Below, piece by piece: positions 8,034 to 15,995 of a stretch of 21,863 nucleotides of DNA. Position 1 is the stretch's first letter. Every line of letters starts with the position of its first letter. Source of the DNA: Acidimicrobiia bacterium (GTDB lineage: Bacteria > Actinomycetota > Acidimicrobiia > Acidimicrobiales > CATQHL01). The DNA lies in NCBI GenBank assembly GCA_021296435.1, contig JAGWAK010000013.1, forward strand, positions 1-21,863, given 5' to 3'. A model generated the notes under the pieces. That model had not been told where the DNA came from. It saw only the letters and a list, made by a program, of their open reading frames with translations, and ran no database searches. The position numbers were made by a program, and so were the translations under genes.

Positions 8034-8379
8034 TCGACCCGGCAACTCAACCACCGCGGCGCTGACCTGCGGTCTGCGGGTCACTGCCGAAGAGGAGCAG
8101 GCTGGCCTCGATCTGCCGGTGCACGGTGAGCGAGGCTATGACCTGTCGTAGTGGATCGGTCAGCACGCAGACCGGAGATCGCGCGGACCACAGGATTGAT
8201 GGCGACTAGTGTCGATGAGGACGGTCCGGAATGCAGAGACCGCGGAGAACGGGACTATCGTTCTGCTGCGGACCCCGCGGGGGGCACTCCCATGGTCTCC
8301 TGGCACGGCTAGATTGTCGGGGCGCCCTCGACGGGCGCGGTGCAGTGGGAAACCACCAGATGGCAGGTAAGGAGCAAAG

Positions 8380-8721
8380 ATGATGGACGTGACTTCCGAG
8401 CGCCGGGGCTCGACGGTGATCATCAACACCGCGGGCAGGGTCGACGGATCGAATGCGAGCGAGTTCCAGGACGCCTTGGAAGCCAACATCGGCGCGGAGG
8501 ACAGCGCGGTCATCCTGAACCTCGCCGAGTTGGACTACATCAGCAGCGCCGGACTGCGCATCATCCTGCTCAGCGCCAAGAACCTGCGCCAGCGTGACAT
8601 CGGATTCTCCATCTGCTCGCTGTCCTCCTCGGTACACGAACTCTTCATCATCAGCGGTTTCGACCAGATCATCGCTATTCACAGTTCTCCCGAAACCGCC
8701 CTCGCCGCGCAGGAGGGCTGA
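8380..8721 (+). CDS. STAS-domain anti-sigma factor antagonist
   Basis: Single STAS-domain protein of 113 residues, the RsbV/SpoIIAA type. When unphosphorylated it binds a HATPase anti-sigma kinase and frees that kinase's target. The conserved switch loop reads LDYISSAGLR; aligned on G-L with RsbV, the phosphorylatable serine is S56. The start is ATG 8380 or ATG 8383, both served by AAGGAG at 8369-8374 (spacing 5 or 8). It is the first gene of the plus-strand signalling cluster, 78 bp before the PP2C phosphatase that should dephosphorylate it. The kinase predicted to phosphorylate it is two genes downstream. Confidence 0.9.
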   Translation: MMDVTSERRGSTVIINTAGRVDGSNASEFQDALEANIGAEDSAVILNLAELDYISSAGLRIILLSAKNLRQRDIGFSICSLSSSVHELFIISGFDQIIAIHSSPETALAAQEG

Positions 8722-8799
8722 CGGAGTAGCGCCCCGGCGACTCTGCGCGGACCCACCACGGAGCGACCCCGAACGAGCGCGCCGGAGGGATCGGAAGCG

Positions 8800-9969
8800 A
8801 TGGCCGAAGCCCAGTACAAGATCCTGGTTGTGGACGACGAAGTCGATCTGCAGCCACTCATGCTGCAACGCATGCGGCGCGACATCCGCGCCGGGCGCTA
8901 CAGCTTCGTCTTCGCCCACAACGGCATCGAGGCGCTCGAGAAGCTGAACGAGGACGACACCATCGACATGGTGCTCTCGGACATCAACATGCCGCAGATG
9001 GACGGGCTCACGCTCCTGGAGCAGATCCCCACGGTCGACCCGAACATCAAGTCGGTGATCGTCTCGGCTTACGGCGACATGAAGAACATCCGCACGGCCA
9101 TGAACCGCGGCGCGTTCGACTTCGTCACCAAGCCCCTCGACTTCGCCGACCTGCGTATCACCATCGAACGCACCCTGGCCCATCTCACCGAATGGCGCGC
9201 CGCACTGGCCTCGCGGGACCAGCTGGTGTCGCTGCAGAAGGAACTCGACGTCGCCAACAAGATGCAGAAGTCGATCCTCCCGACGCAGTTCCCGCGCAAG
9301 GATGACTACGAGGTGTTCGCCCACATGGAACCGGCTCGCGATGTCGGGGGCGACTTCTACGACGTCATCAACCTCGAGCACGACCGCATCGGGCTCTGCA
9401 TTGCCGACGTCTCCGACAAGGGCGTGCCCGCGGCGCTGTTCATGATGTCCAGCCGCACCCTGTTGAAAGGTGCATCCATCGGCTGCGACAATCCCGGCGA
9501 CGTGCTGCGGGAGGTCAACGACCTCCTGCGGGAGACGAACGCCACCGAAATGTTCGTCACGCTGCTCTACGGGATCTTCGACCCCGCCAGCGGGGACTTC
9601 GCCTACGCCAACGGCGGGCACAACGAGCCACTCCTGATCCGACCGGATGGAAGCTCGTCGCTGCTCCCGCGCACGGGCGGGATCATCCTCGGGGTGTTGG
9701 CCGGCATGGAGTTCGCCCACAACACCATCAACGTCGGGCCGGGTGACACCCTGTTCCTCTACACCGACGGTGTCAGTGAGGCCATGAACGTCGAGACCGA
9801 GGAATTCGGTATGGAGCGGTTGGCGGCGATCTTCGCCGAGACCCCGCCCGACGACGCGGAGGAGACGACGATGGCCGTCTTCAAGGCGGTCCACACCTTC
9901 GCCGGAGAGACGCCGCAGTCCGACGACATCACCTGCCTGACCCTGCACCGAAGCGAGTCGGGAAGTTGA
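8800..9969 (+). CDS. Response regulator with PP2C (SpoIIE-type) phosphatase output
   Basis: A REC domain (about 5-128) joined by a helical linker (about 129-165) to an RsbU/SpoIIE-type PP2C serine phosphatase (about 166-385), 389 residues. The receiver is complete: acidic pair D12/D13, phosphoacceptor D61, switch S89 and K111. The phosphatase keeps its metal-binding acids: D185 in GGDFYD, D203 in ADVSDKG, D323 in YTDGV and D375/D376 in SDDIT, so it should be active. It probably dephosphorylates the STAS protein when the receiver is phosphorylated. The histidine kinase ending this cluster is the obvious candidate donor. GGAGGG lies about 10 nt before ATG 8800. The stop overlaps the next gene's TTG start by 4 bp. 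Confidence 0.92.
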   Translation: MAEAQYKILVVDDEVDLQPLMLQRMRRDIRAGRYSFVFAHNGIEALEKLNEDDTIDMVLSDINMPQMDGLTLLEQIPTVDPNIKSVIVSAYGDMKNIRTAMNRGAFDFVTKPLDFADLRITIERTLAHLTEWRAALASRDQLVSLQKELDVANKMQKSILPTQFPRKDDYEVFAHMEPARDVGGDFYDVINLEHDRIGLCIADVSDKGVPAALFMMSSRTLLKGASIGCDNPGDVLREVNDLLRETNATEMFVTLLYGIFDPASGDFAYANGGHNEPLLIRPDGSSSLLPRTGGIILGVLAGMEFAHNTINVGPGDTLFLYTDGVSEAMNVETEEFGMERLAAIFAETPPDDAEETTMAVFKAVHTFAGETPQSDDITCLTLHRSESGS

Positions 9970-10391
9970 GCGCTCAATTCCGGCTCGAGGTCGGCAGCGC
10001 GCAGCACGAGTCCATCGACGACGCGCTCCGGCACATCGAGTCGTCGCTCGAAGAGTTCGGCCGCCTCGAATACTGTCCGGATGATCTGGCCTTCAAGCTG
10101 CATCTCATCATCGAGGAGTTGGCGCTGAACGCCATGACCTACGGCGGCGCCTCGAGCGTGCAGATCAACATCACCAGCGAGCCCGACACGATCACCGTCG
10201 AGATCTCCGACGACGGCGCCGCGTTCGACCCGCTGAACGACGCCCCCCAACCCGACGTGAATGCGGCCCTCGAGGACCGCGCCATCGGCGGGCTGGGGAT
10301 CCACCTGGTTCGCACGCTGACCGACGATCTGAGCTACCGCCGGGATGGGGAACGGAACCATCTGACCCTGGTCACGCGGCAGACGGAATGA
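9966..10391 (+). CDS. HATPase anti-sigma factor / serine kinase (RsbW-like)
   Basis: GHKL ATPase of 141 residues, the RsbW/SpoIIAB type, which phosphorylates STAS proteins and holds a target such as a sigma factor. The N-box is EELALNA (E51, N55), the G1 box DDGAAFDP (D82-D83-G84), and the G2 loop GGLGIHLV at about 108-115. There is no dimerisation His domain, so it is not a classical histidine kinase. The start is TTG 9966, chosen because it overlaps the phosphatase stop as TTGA and no better start fits. Its own stop overlaps the next ATG (ATGA). It therefore sits translationally between the phosphatase and the binding lipoprotein. No sigma factor gene is present in the window, so the final target is unknown. 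Confidence 0.88.
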   Translation: MSAQFRLEVGSAQHESIDDALRHIESSLEEFGRLEYCPDDLAFKLHLIIEELALNAMTYGGASSVQINITSEPDTITVEISDDGAAFDPLNDAPQPDVNAALEDRAIGGLGIHLVRTLTDDLSYRRDGERNHLTLVTRQTE

Positions 10392-11638
10392 CCGAACCGC
10401 TGCGCCGCAGGTTCACCTCGGCGCTGGGGGTCTTCGCCTTGGTGGCGCTGGTCGCCACCGCCTGCTCCGCCGGCGACCCGGAGCCACCTCCGCCCACCTC
10501 AACCACCCAGCCCGCTTCGTCCAGCGAGTCCCCGGGCGGTCCGGAGTCGCCGGCAGCCGGCAACGGAATCTTCGACGACTCGGTCCTGTTCGGTCAGTCG
10601 GCCGCCTTCAGCGGCCCCGCGCAGGAACTCGGCCGCAACATGCGCCTCGGTATCGAGGCTGCCTTCGCCGAGGCCAACCGCGACGGGGGCGTCCACGGCA
10701 GACGGCTGGATCTCGTGTCCCTCGATGACGCCTACGAACCGGAGGCGGCGGTCACCAACACGCAGCAACTCATCGAATCCGACGGGGTGTTCGCACTGAT
10801 CGGGGAGGTCGGGACTCCGACGTCGCGCTCGGCAACCCCGGTCGCCGCCTCCGAGCAGGTCCCCTTCATCGCCCCGTTCACCGGCGCCGCCTTCCTGCGC
10901 GACCCCGACTGGACGAACATCATCAACCTGCGAGCCTCCTACTACCAGGAGACCGAAGAGATCGTGGCCCGCGTGATCGCCGATCGTGGGATCGAACGCA
11001 TCGCCGTCATGTTCCAGGACGACTCCTTCGGCCGCGCCGGGTACCGCGGCGTGCTGCAGGCCCTCGACCTCCGGGAGATGGAGCCGGTTGCCATCGGGCT
11101 CTATCCGCGCAACACGACCGCGGTGCGGACGGCCCTGCTGGATCTGCAGCAGGGCGATCCCGAGGCGGTGGTCCTGGTGGGGGCGTACCAGCCGGTCGCC
11201 TCGCTGATCAAATGGGCCCGCTACCTCGGCGAGGACTGGATCTTCGTCACGATCTCCTTCGTCGGCTCCAACGCCCTCGCCGAGGAACTCGGCCCCGTCG
11301 GCGACGGCGTGTTCGTGACCCAGGTGGTGCCGTTCCCCACCGATGACTCCCTGCCGGTCGTGGCGTCGTACCTCGACGCCCTGGAGGCTCACGACCCCGC
11401 TGCGGTGCCGGGATTCGTCTCGCTGGAGGGCTACCTGGCGGGCCGCATGGCGATCGCCGGCCTCGAGCGCTGCGGGCGCGACCTGACGCGGACCTGCTTC
11501 CTCGGCCAGATCCTGCGGGGCGAACCCGTCGACATCGACGGGTTCCAACTCAGTTTCGCCGGCGGCAACCAGGGCTCGGACGCCGTGTTCCTCACCGTGA
11601 TTCGCGACGGTCGCTACGTTCCGACCGACTCGATGTGA
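10388..11638 (+). CDS. Leu/Ile/Val-type periplasmic binding lipoprotein (probable sensor)
   Basis: Type I periplasmic binding protein (Peripla_BP_6, LivK-like), 416 residues. The signal peptide has basic residues at 6-8 and a hydrophobic core, with lipobox LVATAC and lipidated C26. A Pro/Ser/Thr-rich linker reaches about residue 58. The binding fold then runs from VLFGQSAAFSGPAQELG to the family's closing region (GRDLTRTCF, GSDAVFLTVIRDGRYVP). In transport operons such proteins sit with permeases and ATPases; here there are none. The ATG overlaps the anti-sigma kinase stop by 4 bp, and a histidine kinase with a large extracytoplasmic domain follows 64 bp later. I infer that it presents a ligand to that kinase, as TorT does to TorS. 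The ligand is unknown. Confidence 0.88.
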   Translation: MTEPLRRRFTSALGVFALVALVATACSAGDPEPPPPTSTTQPASSSESPGGPESPAAGNGIFDDSVLFGQSAAFSGPAQELGRNMRLGIEAAFAEANRDGGVHGRRLDLVSLDDAYEPEAAVTNTQQLIESDGVFALIGEVGTPTSRSATPVAASEQVPFIAPFTGAAFLRDPDWTNIINLRASYYQETEEIVARVIADRGIERIAVMFQDDSFGRAGYRGVLQALDLREMEPVAIGLYPRNTTAVRTALLDLQQGDPEAVVLVGAYQPVASLIKWARYLGEDWIFVTISFVGSNALAEELGPVGDGVFVTQVVPFPTDDSLPVVASYLDALEAHDPAAVPGFVSLEGYLAGRMAIAGLERCGRDLTRTCFLGQILRGEPVDIDGFQLSFAGGNQGSDAVFLTVIRDGRYVPTDSM

Positions 11639-11702
11639 CGGCGGCGGAGATGATCGGTCCCGAACACCGGGGAGTCCCGCGACCCGCGGAGGTCAGCGGG
11701 CG

Positions 11703-13922
11703 GTGAAGGATCTCCTGCAGAGGCTGGTGGACTTCACCCTCCGCATCTCGACGCAGATGTACGTCGCCATCGGCGTCATCGTCTCACTGACCATCGCCGC
11801 TATCGCCGTCAGCTGGCTCTCCTTCAACAGCATCGAGGGCGCCCAGGACCGCGTCAACGAGGAGAGCCTGCCCCGGATCGTGACCGCGTTCCGGATCACC
11901 GAGTTGAGCAGCGACCTGGTGGCTGCGGCCCCGCGCCTGACCGTCGCGGCCACACCCGAGGAGCTCGCCGCGGTCTCCGCGGAGATCGTGGAGACCCAGG
12001 ACGAGTTCCGCCGGGAACTCGACATGCTGGAGCAGCAGGAGATCGATGCGGCGCTGTTCGTGACGATCCGCTCACGCGCCCGCCAGCTCGAGTCCAACAT
12101 CGCCCAGATCGAGGTCGAGATGCCGACGTCGTTCTCGCTCGACGTGGAGATCGAGGCCCTGCGTGTGGAGTTGGCCGAGATCAGCCAGAAGTTGGACGAC
12201 ATCCTGCTGCCTGCGCTCGACGAGCAACTCTTCTACCAGATGACCGGCTACCGGCAGATCGGCGAGCCCCCCGTGCCGCGCGAAAGGCACTTCACCGAGG
12301 CGCAGATCATCCGCTACCGCCACCTGCTGGCCCTGCAGACCGATACCGCCATCGCCACCCAGTTGCTCTCCAGCGCCTTCAGCGTTTCCAACGCCGCTCT
12401 CATCGAACCCCTTCAGGAGAGTTTCGAGTCGGTGACCGACCGCATCGAGATCAGCGCGAGCGCCATCGGCCTCATCGCCCAGCGTGGTTTCCTGGTCTCG
12501 GTCCTGACCGATCTGTTCGAGTTGGGCATCGGCACCGACAGCGGCTTCGCCCTCATCACACGGCAACTGGAGCTGGCCGAGCGCCAGCGCGAGCTACTGG
12601 CCCAGAACCGGGTCCAGGCTGTCGAGTTGGCGACCGAGGTACAGGCGTTGATCCGCACGGCCCAGGCCGACGCCGATGACGCCACGACGGCCTCATCGGA
12701 CGCCATCGGCACCTCGCGCATCCTGCTGCTGGTGATCGCCGGCGTCAGCGTGGTCGTGGGCCTGTCCATCATCCTGGGATTCGTCAGCCGCGTGCTGCTG
12801 CGACGGCTCAACCAGCTCTCGAACCGGATGCGCCGCATGGCCGACGGCGACCTGGAGGACGAGGTCGTCATCAGCGGCCGGGACGAGGTGTCGGAGATGG
12901 CCGACGCCCTGGAGATCTTCCGGCGCCACGCGCTGGAGGTCCAGCGCCTCAACCTGGTCGAGAAGCTGGCCGAGGAACTCGGCGAGAAGAACAACGAGTT
13001 GGAGCACGTGCTCAGCGAGTTGCACAAGGCGCAGGACCAGATCGTCATGCGGGAGAAGCTGGCGGCCCTGGGCGAGGTCACCGCCGGAGTGGCACACGAG
13101 ATCGGCAGGGCGCTCAACTTCGTGAAGAACTTCTCCGAAGTCTCCGCCGAACTCATCGAGGAACTCCAGGAGGTGCTCGAGGAAGCCGAGGACGAGCTGA
13201 CCGACGAGCAGCGGGCACTCATCTTGGACATCGCCGCCGACCTCACCGAGAACCTCGAGCGCATCGGTTCGCACGGTGATCGCGCCAACCGCATCGTGCA
13301 CGACATGTTGACGATGAGTCGCGAGACCGGCGAGTGGCGGCTCGCCGACATCAACGGACTCCTCGAGGAGCACGCCAGGCTGGCCTTCCACAGCGCCCGG
13401 GCCGCGGATCCGGAATTCCAGCTGAACCTGGAGTTCGAGCTGGATCCCGAGGTCGGCGAACTCGACGTGCTACCCCAGGACCTGGGGAGGGTGTTCATCA
13501 ACATGGTCGGCAACAGTTGCCATGCCACCGATGAGAAGCGCAAGAGGCTGGCGAGCGCAGGCGAGGAACAGGGCTACATGCCCACCGTCCGCACCACGAG
13601 CCGCAAGACCCCCGACAGCGTCGTGATCATGATCCGCGACAACGGCGAAGGGATCCCGCCCGACGTCGTGGACAAGATCTTCAACCCGTTCTTCACCACG
13701 AAGCCCACCGATCAGGGAACGGGGTTGGGCCTGGCGATCACCAGCGACATCATCCGCGAGCACGGCGGCACCATCGGCGTGGACACCGCTCCGGGTGAGT
13801 TCACCGAGATGACCATCACGCTCCCCCTGCAGCGCGCCGAGGCGATGGCCGCGGCGCAGGCCGAGGAACAGACTGAGGAGCCGGGCGAAGAGCAGACCGA
13901 GGAGCCCTCGAGCGAGGCGTGA
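11703..13922 (+). CDS. Membrane sensor histidine kinase (helical sensor, HAMP, HisKA, HATPase)
   Basis: 739 residues. A first transmembrane helix (about 18-40) and a second (about 339-363) enclose an extracytoplasmic region of about 300 residues that appears almost wholly helical, resembling the TorS type of sensor. HAMP (about 364-415) and a coiled coil (about 416-450) follow. The H-box is AGVAHEIGRALNF with phosphorylated H465. The ATPase has N604, DNGEG at 646-650, FNPFFTTK at 660-667 and GTGLGLAI at 672-679. A Glu-rich tail ends the protein. The residue at H+4 is Arg469, where relatives have Asn in H-E-x-x-N-P. GTG 11703 has GGAGG 10 nt upstream. It is the last gene of the signalling cluster and its likely partner is the REC-PP2C protein. 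Confidence 0.9.
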   Translation: MKDLLQRLVDFTLRISTQMYVAIGVIVSLTIAAIAVSWLSFNSIEGAQDRVNEESLPRIVTAFRITELSSDLVAAAPRLTVAATPEELAAVSAEIVETQDEFRRELDMLEQQEIDAALFVTIRSRARQLESNIAQIEVEMPTSFSLDVEIEALRVELAEISQKLDDILLPALDEQLFYQMTGYRQIGEPPVPRERHFTEAQIIRYRHLLALQTDTAIATQLLSSAFSVSNAALIEPLQESFESVTDRIEISASAIGLIAQRGFLVSVLTDLFELGIGTDSGFALITRQLELAERQRELLAQNRVQAVELATEVQALIRTAQADADDATTASSDAIGTSRILLLVIAGVSVVVGLSIILGFVSRVLLRRLNQLSNRMRRMADGDLEDEVVISGRDEVSEMADALEIFRRHALEVQRLNLVEKLAEELGEKNNELEHVLSELHKAQDQIVMREKLAALGEVTAGVAHEIGRALNFVKNFSEVSAELIEELQEVLEEAEDELTDEQRALILDIAADLTENLERIGSHGDRANRIVHDMLTMSRETGEWRLADINGLLEEHARLAFHSARAADPEFQLNLEFELDPEVGELDVLPQDLGRVFINMVGNSCHATDEKRKRLASAGEEQGYMPTVRTTSRKTPDSVVIMIRDNGEGIPPDVVDKIFNPFFTTKPTDQGTGLGLAITSDIIREHGGTIGVDTAPGEFTEMTITLPLQRAEAMAAAQAEEQTEEPGEEQTEEPSSEA

Positions 13923-13942
13923 CGGCGCCGGGCAGCGGACCG

Positions 13943-15832
13943 TCAGCGGGCGAGAGGCTCGATGCGTACCGCGGTCGCCTTGAACCCGGCGGTTCCCGAG
14001 AGCGGGTCCCAGTCGTCGGGCACGAGCAGGTTCGTGTCGACCTGATCGGGGAAGTGGAACGTCAGGAACGCCAGACCCTCGGTGAGATCGGGATCGAATC
14101 GCACCGGAGCCTCCACGGCGCCGCGCCGGGACACCACCCGCACCACCTCGCCCTCGGCGATTCCCAGACGCCGGGCGTCGCCGGCGCAGACGTCGAGCGC
14201 CTCCTGGCGGCGCAGCGGTGACGCGAAGGATCCCGACTGGACTCCCGTGTTGAACGAATCCAGGCGCCGCCCAGTGGTCAGGCGGATGGGGTACTCCTCG
14301 TCGAGTTCGTCGAGCGGCGCCTCCCACTGCACCGGGACGAAAGGCACCCGGGGTCCCTCGAGGGGATCGGCCCAGAGGCGCCCGTGCAGGAGCTGCGATC
14401 CCGGATGCTCCTCATCGGGACACGGCCAGCGAATGCCGCCCAGCGCCTCGAGCCGCGGGTAGCTCATCCCGGCGTGGAATCTCGAGAGCGACCGCAGCTC
14501 GTCCCACACCGCTTTCGCGTCGGGCTCGCCCCAGTCGTGACCCAGTTGACGCGCCAGGGCGAACACGATCGCCAGGTCGTCGCGCGCCTCGCCGGGAGGC
14601 GAGACCGCGGCCCGCACCAGCTGCACGCGGCGCTCGCTGGAGGTCACGGTGCCGGTGGTCTCGGCGAAGCTGGCCGCCGCGGGCAGCACCACGTCGGCCA
14701 GCTGCGCCGTCGCGGTCAGGAAGATGTCCTGCACCACCAGAAACTCCAAGTCGGCGAGCACGCGGCGGGCGTGCGCCACGTCCGCCTCGGAGTCGGCGGG
14801 GTTCTCGCCGACGATGTACAGCGAACGCAGGCGCCGGTCCTCCATGGCTTCGAACATCTCCGACAGGTGCCAGCCGATATCCGGCGGCACCGTCACCCCC
14901 CAGGTCTCCTCGAAGCGGCGCCGTCCCGCTTCGTCAGTGAGCTCGGTGAATCCGGGCAGACGGTTCGGCAGCGCACCCATGTCCCCGCCGCCCTGCACGT
15001 TGTTCTGGCCCCGCAGCGGAGCGAGGCCCGAGCCGTAGCGCCCCACGTGGCCACACAGCAGCGCCAGATTGATGAGCGCGAACACGTTGTCGGCGGCATT
15101 GTGGTGTTCGGTGATCCCCAGCGTCCAGCACAACTGGGCGCGCTCGGAGGTGGCAAAGAGGTGCGCCAGGTCGATGATCGCCTCGGCCGGGACCCCCGTG
15201 ATCGACGCCGCCCGCTCGGCGGTGTAGGGCTCCACGTTGGCGGCATAGTCCTCGAAGCCGACCGTGGCGTGACCGATGAAGTACTCGTTGTGCAGCCCGG
15301 CGGCGATGATCTCCCGGCCCATGGCATTGGCCAGGGCGATGTCGGACCCCACGTCGACCCCCAACCACAGGTCGGCGAAACTCGCCGAGGCGCTGCGCCG
15401 AGGATCGACCACCACCAGCTTGGCCCCGTTGCGCCGACCGCGCAGCATGCGGTGGAACATGATCGGATGGGCGTTGCGGGCGTTGGAGCCCCACAGCAGG
15501 ATCAGATCGGTGTCCTCGAGTTCCTCGTACGAACTCGTGCCTCCCCCCACTCCGAAGACCGTCGCCAGACCGACGACGCTGGGGGCATGTCAAGTGCGAT
15601 TACAGCTGTCGATGTTGTTCGAGCCGATGACGGTGCGGGCGAACTTCTGGAGCGCATAGTTCAACTCGTTGGTGGCCTTGGAGCAGCTGAACGTGCCGAA
15701 GCTCGTCGCGCCGTGGCGCTCGACCGATCGCTGCAGGCCCCCCGCAGCAGCGGCGAGTGCCTCGGGCCAGCCGGCGGGCCGCAGGTCGCCGTTGTGATCA
15801 CGGATCAGCGGCTCAGTGAGGCGTGAAGGCAT
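13943..15832 (-). CDS. Formate dehydrogenase alpha subunit, selenocysteine-containing (UGA at 15590-15592)
   Basis: Molybdenum/tungsten-bisPGD formate dehydrogenase catalytic subunit. The two open frames on either side of the in-frame TGA at 15592-15590 are in the same frame. Together they give the conserved FDH sequence NNIDSCNRT-U-HAPSVVGLA, where the UGA stands exactly where E. coli FdhF has Sec140 followed by His141. The product would be 629 residues with Sec81 and His82. Further FDH markers are WGSNARNAHP, PLRGQNNVQGGGDMGALPN (containing the catalytic-site Arg) and GTVTSSERRVQ. The start is ATG 15832, with AGGAAG about 9 nt upstream; the frame closes at a TAG (15880-15878). The N-terminal Cys-rich [4Fe-4S] domain is absent. 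No FdhD, beta subunit or sel genes are visible here. Confidence 0.85.
15560..15578 (-). promoter_or_regulatory. SECIS-like hairpin for selenocysteine insertion
   Basis: On the minus strand, 11 nt after the UGA, CGTCGTC (15578-15572) pairs with GGCGACG (15566-15560) over 7 bp, with one G-U pair. The apical loop is GGTCT (15571-15567). A GGU in the apical loop, 18 nt after the UGA, is in the same register as I recall for E. coli fdhF, where SelB reads the loop. Part of the match could simply reflect conserved Gly-Leu codons, but the stem pairing is independent support. Confidence 0.7.
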
Positions 15833-15995
15833 AACGGGTAGCTTCCTGGATAGAGACGGTCTGACTCCAAGCACAGCCTATGACGCCGCCGCCCTTGTTG
15901 GTAGAGCACGAGCCCTCCCGCGGCGGGATCGGGATCCACATCAGCCGATCGGATTCGTGGCGTTGCGGCGACGACCCCGCACGCCCGGTCTCGCG
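15833..15995. other. 163-bp gap upstream of the formate dehydrogenase
   Basis: I read the three minus-strand frames here looking for the missing N-terminal FDH domain. None carries a C-x2-C-x3-C motif. The gene's own frame stops at TAG 15880-15878, and a second frame stops at a TGA further upstream. TAGGCT (plus strand 15876-15881 as AGCCTA) fits a TAnnnT -10 element without a clear -35, so the dehydrogenase may have its own promoter. Confidence 0.4.

Larger units (their letters stand above)
7929..8379. other. 451-bp divergent intergenic region
   Basis: This region separates the Rieske operon (minus) from the signalling module (plus) and must hold both promoters. It contains the Rieske promoter and inverted repeat listed separately. 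Nearer the STAS gene there is a TAGATT (8310-8315) that fits the actinobacterial TAnnnT -10 pattern without a recognisable -35. A GC hairpin (GCGCCC 8322-8327, GGGCGC 8333-8338) lies in the presumed STAS leader. Short ORFs that cross the region have no ribosome binding site or recognisable domain. Confidence 0.5.

Noticed and set aside
7888..8151. Small 87-codon plus-strand ORF in the divergent intergenic region
   Set aside because: It starts inside the Rieske gene, lacks a ribosome binding site and overlaps the predicted promoter; nothing supports translation.
8206..9948. Minus-strand open frame of 580 codons opposite the STAS and REC-PP2C genes
   Set aside because: It spans two real genes and their gap in antisense, with no recognisable domain.
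10388..11638. The LivK-like lipoprotein as part of an amino-acid importer
   Set aside because: No permease or ATPase of the Liv type is adjacent, and its start overlaps the anti-sigma kinase gene, so a sensory role fits better. Use of distant transporter subunits cannot be fully excluded.
15590..15592. The TGA inside formate dehydrogenase as a nonsense mutation creating a pseudogene
   Set aside because: It falls precisely on the Sec codon of the family, the frame is intact on both sides, and a hairpin of the right kind follows. Sec insertion explains all three.
14384..15826. Long plus-strand open frame of 480 codons opposite the formate dehydrogenase
   Set aside because: It is antisense to a clearly conserved coding region, has no ribosome binding site or domain, and its His/Arg/Gln-rich composition is that of a GC-rich shadow frame.
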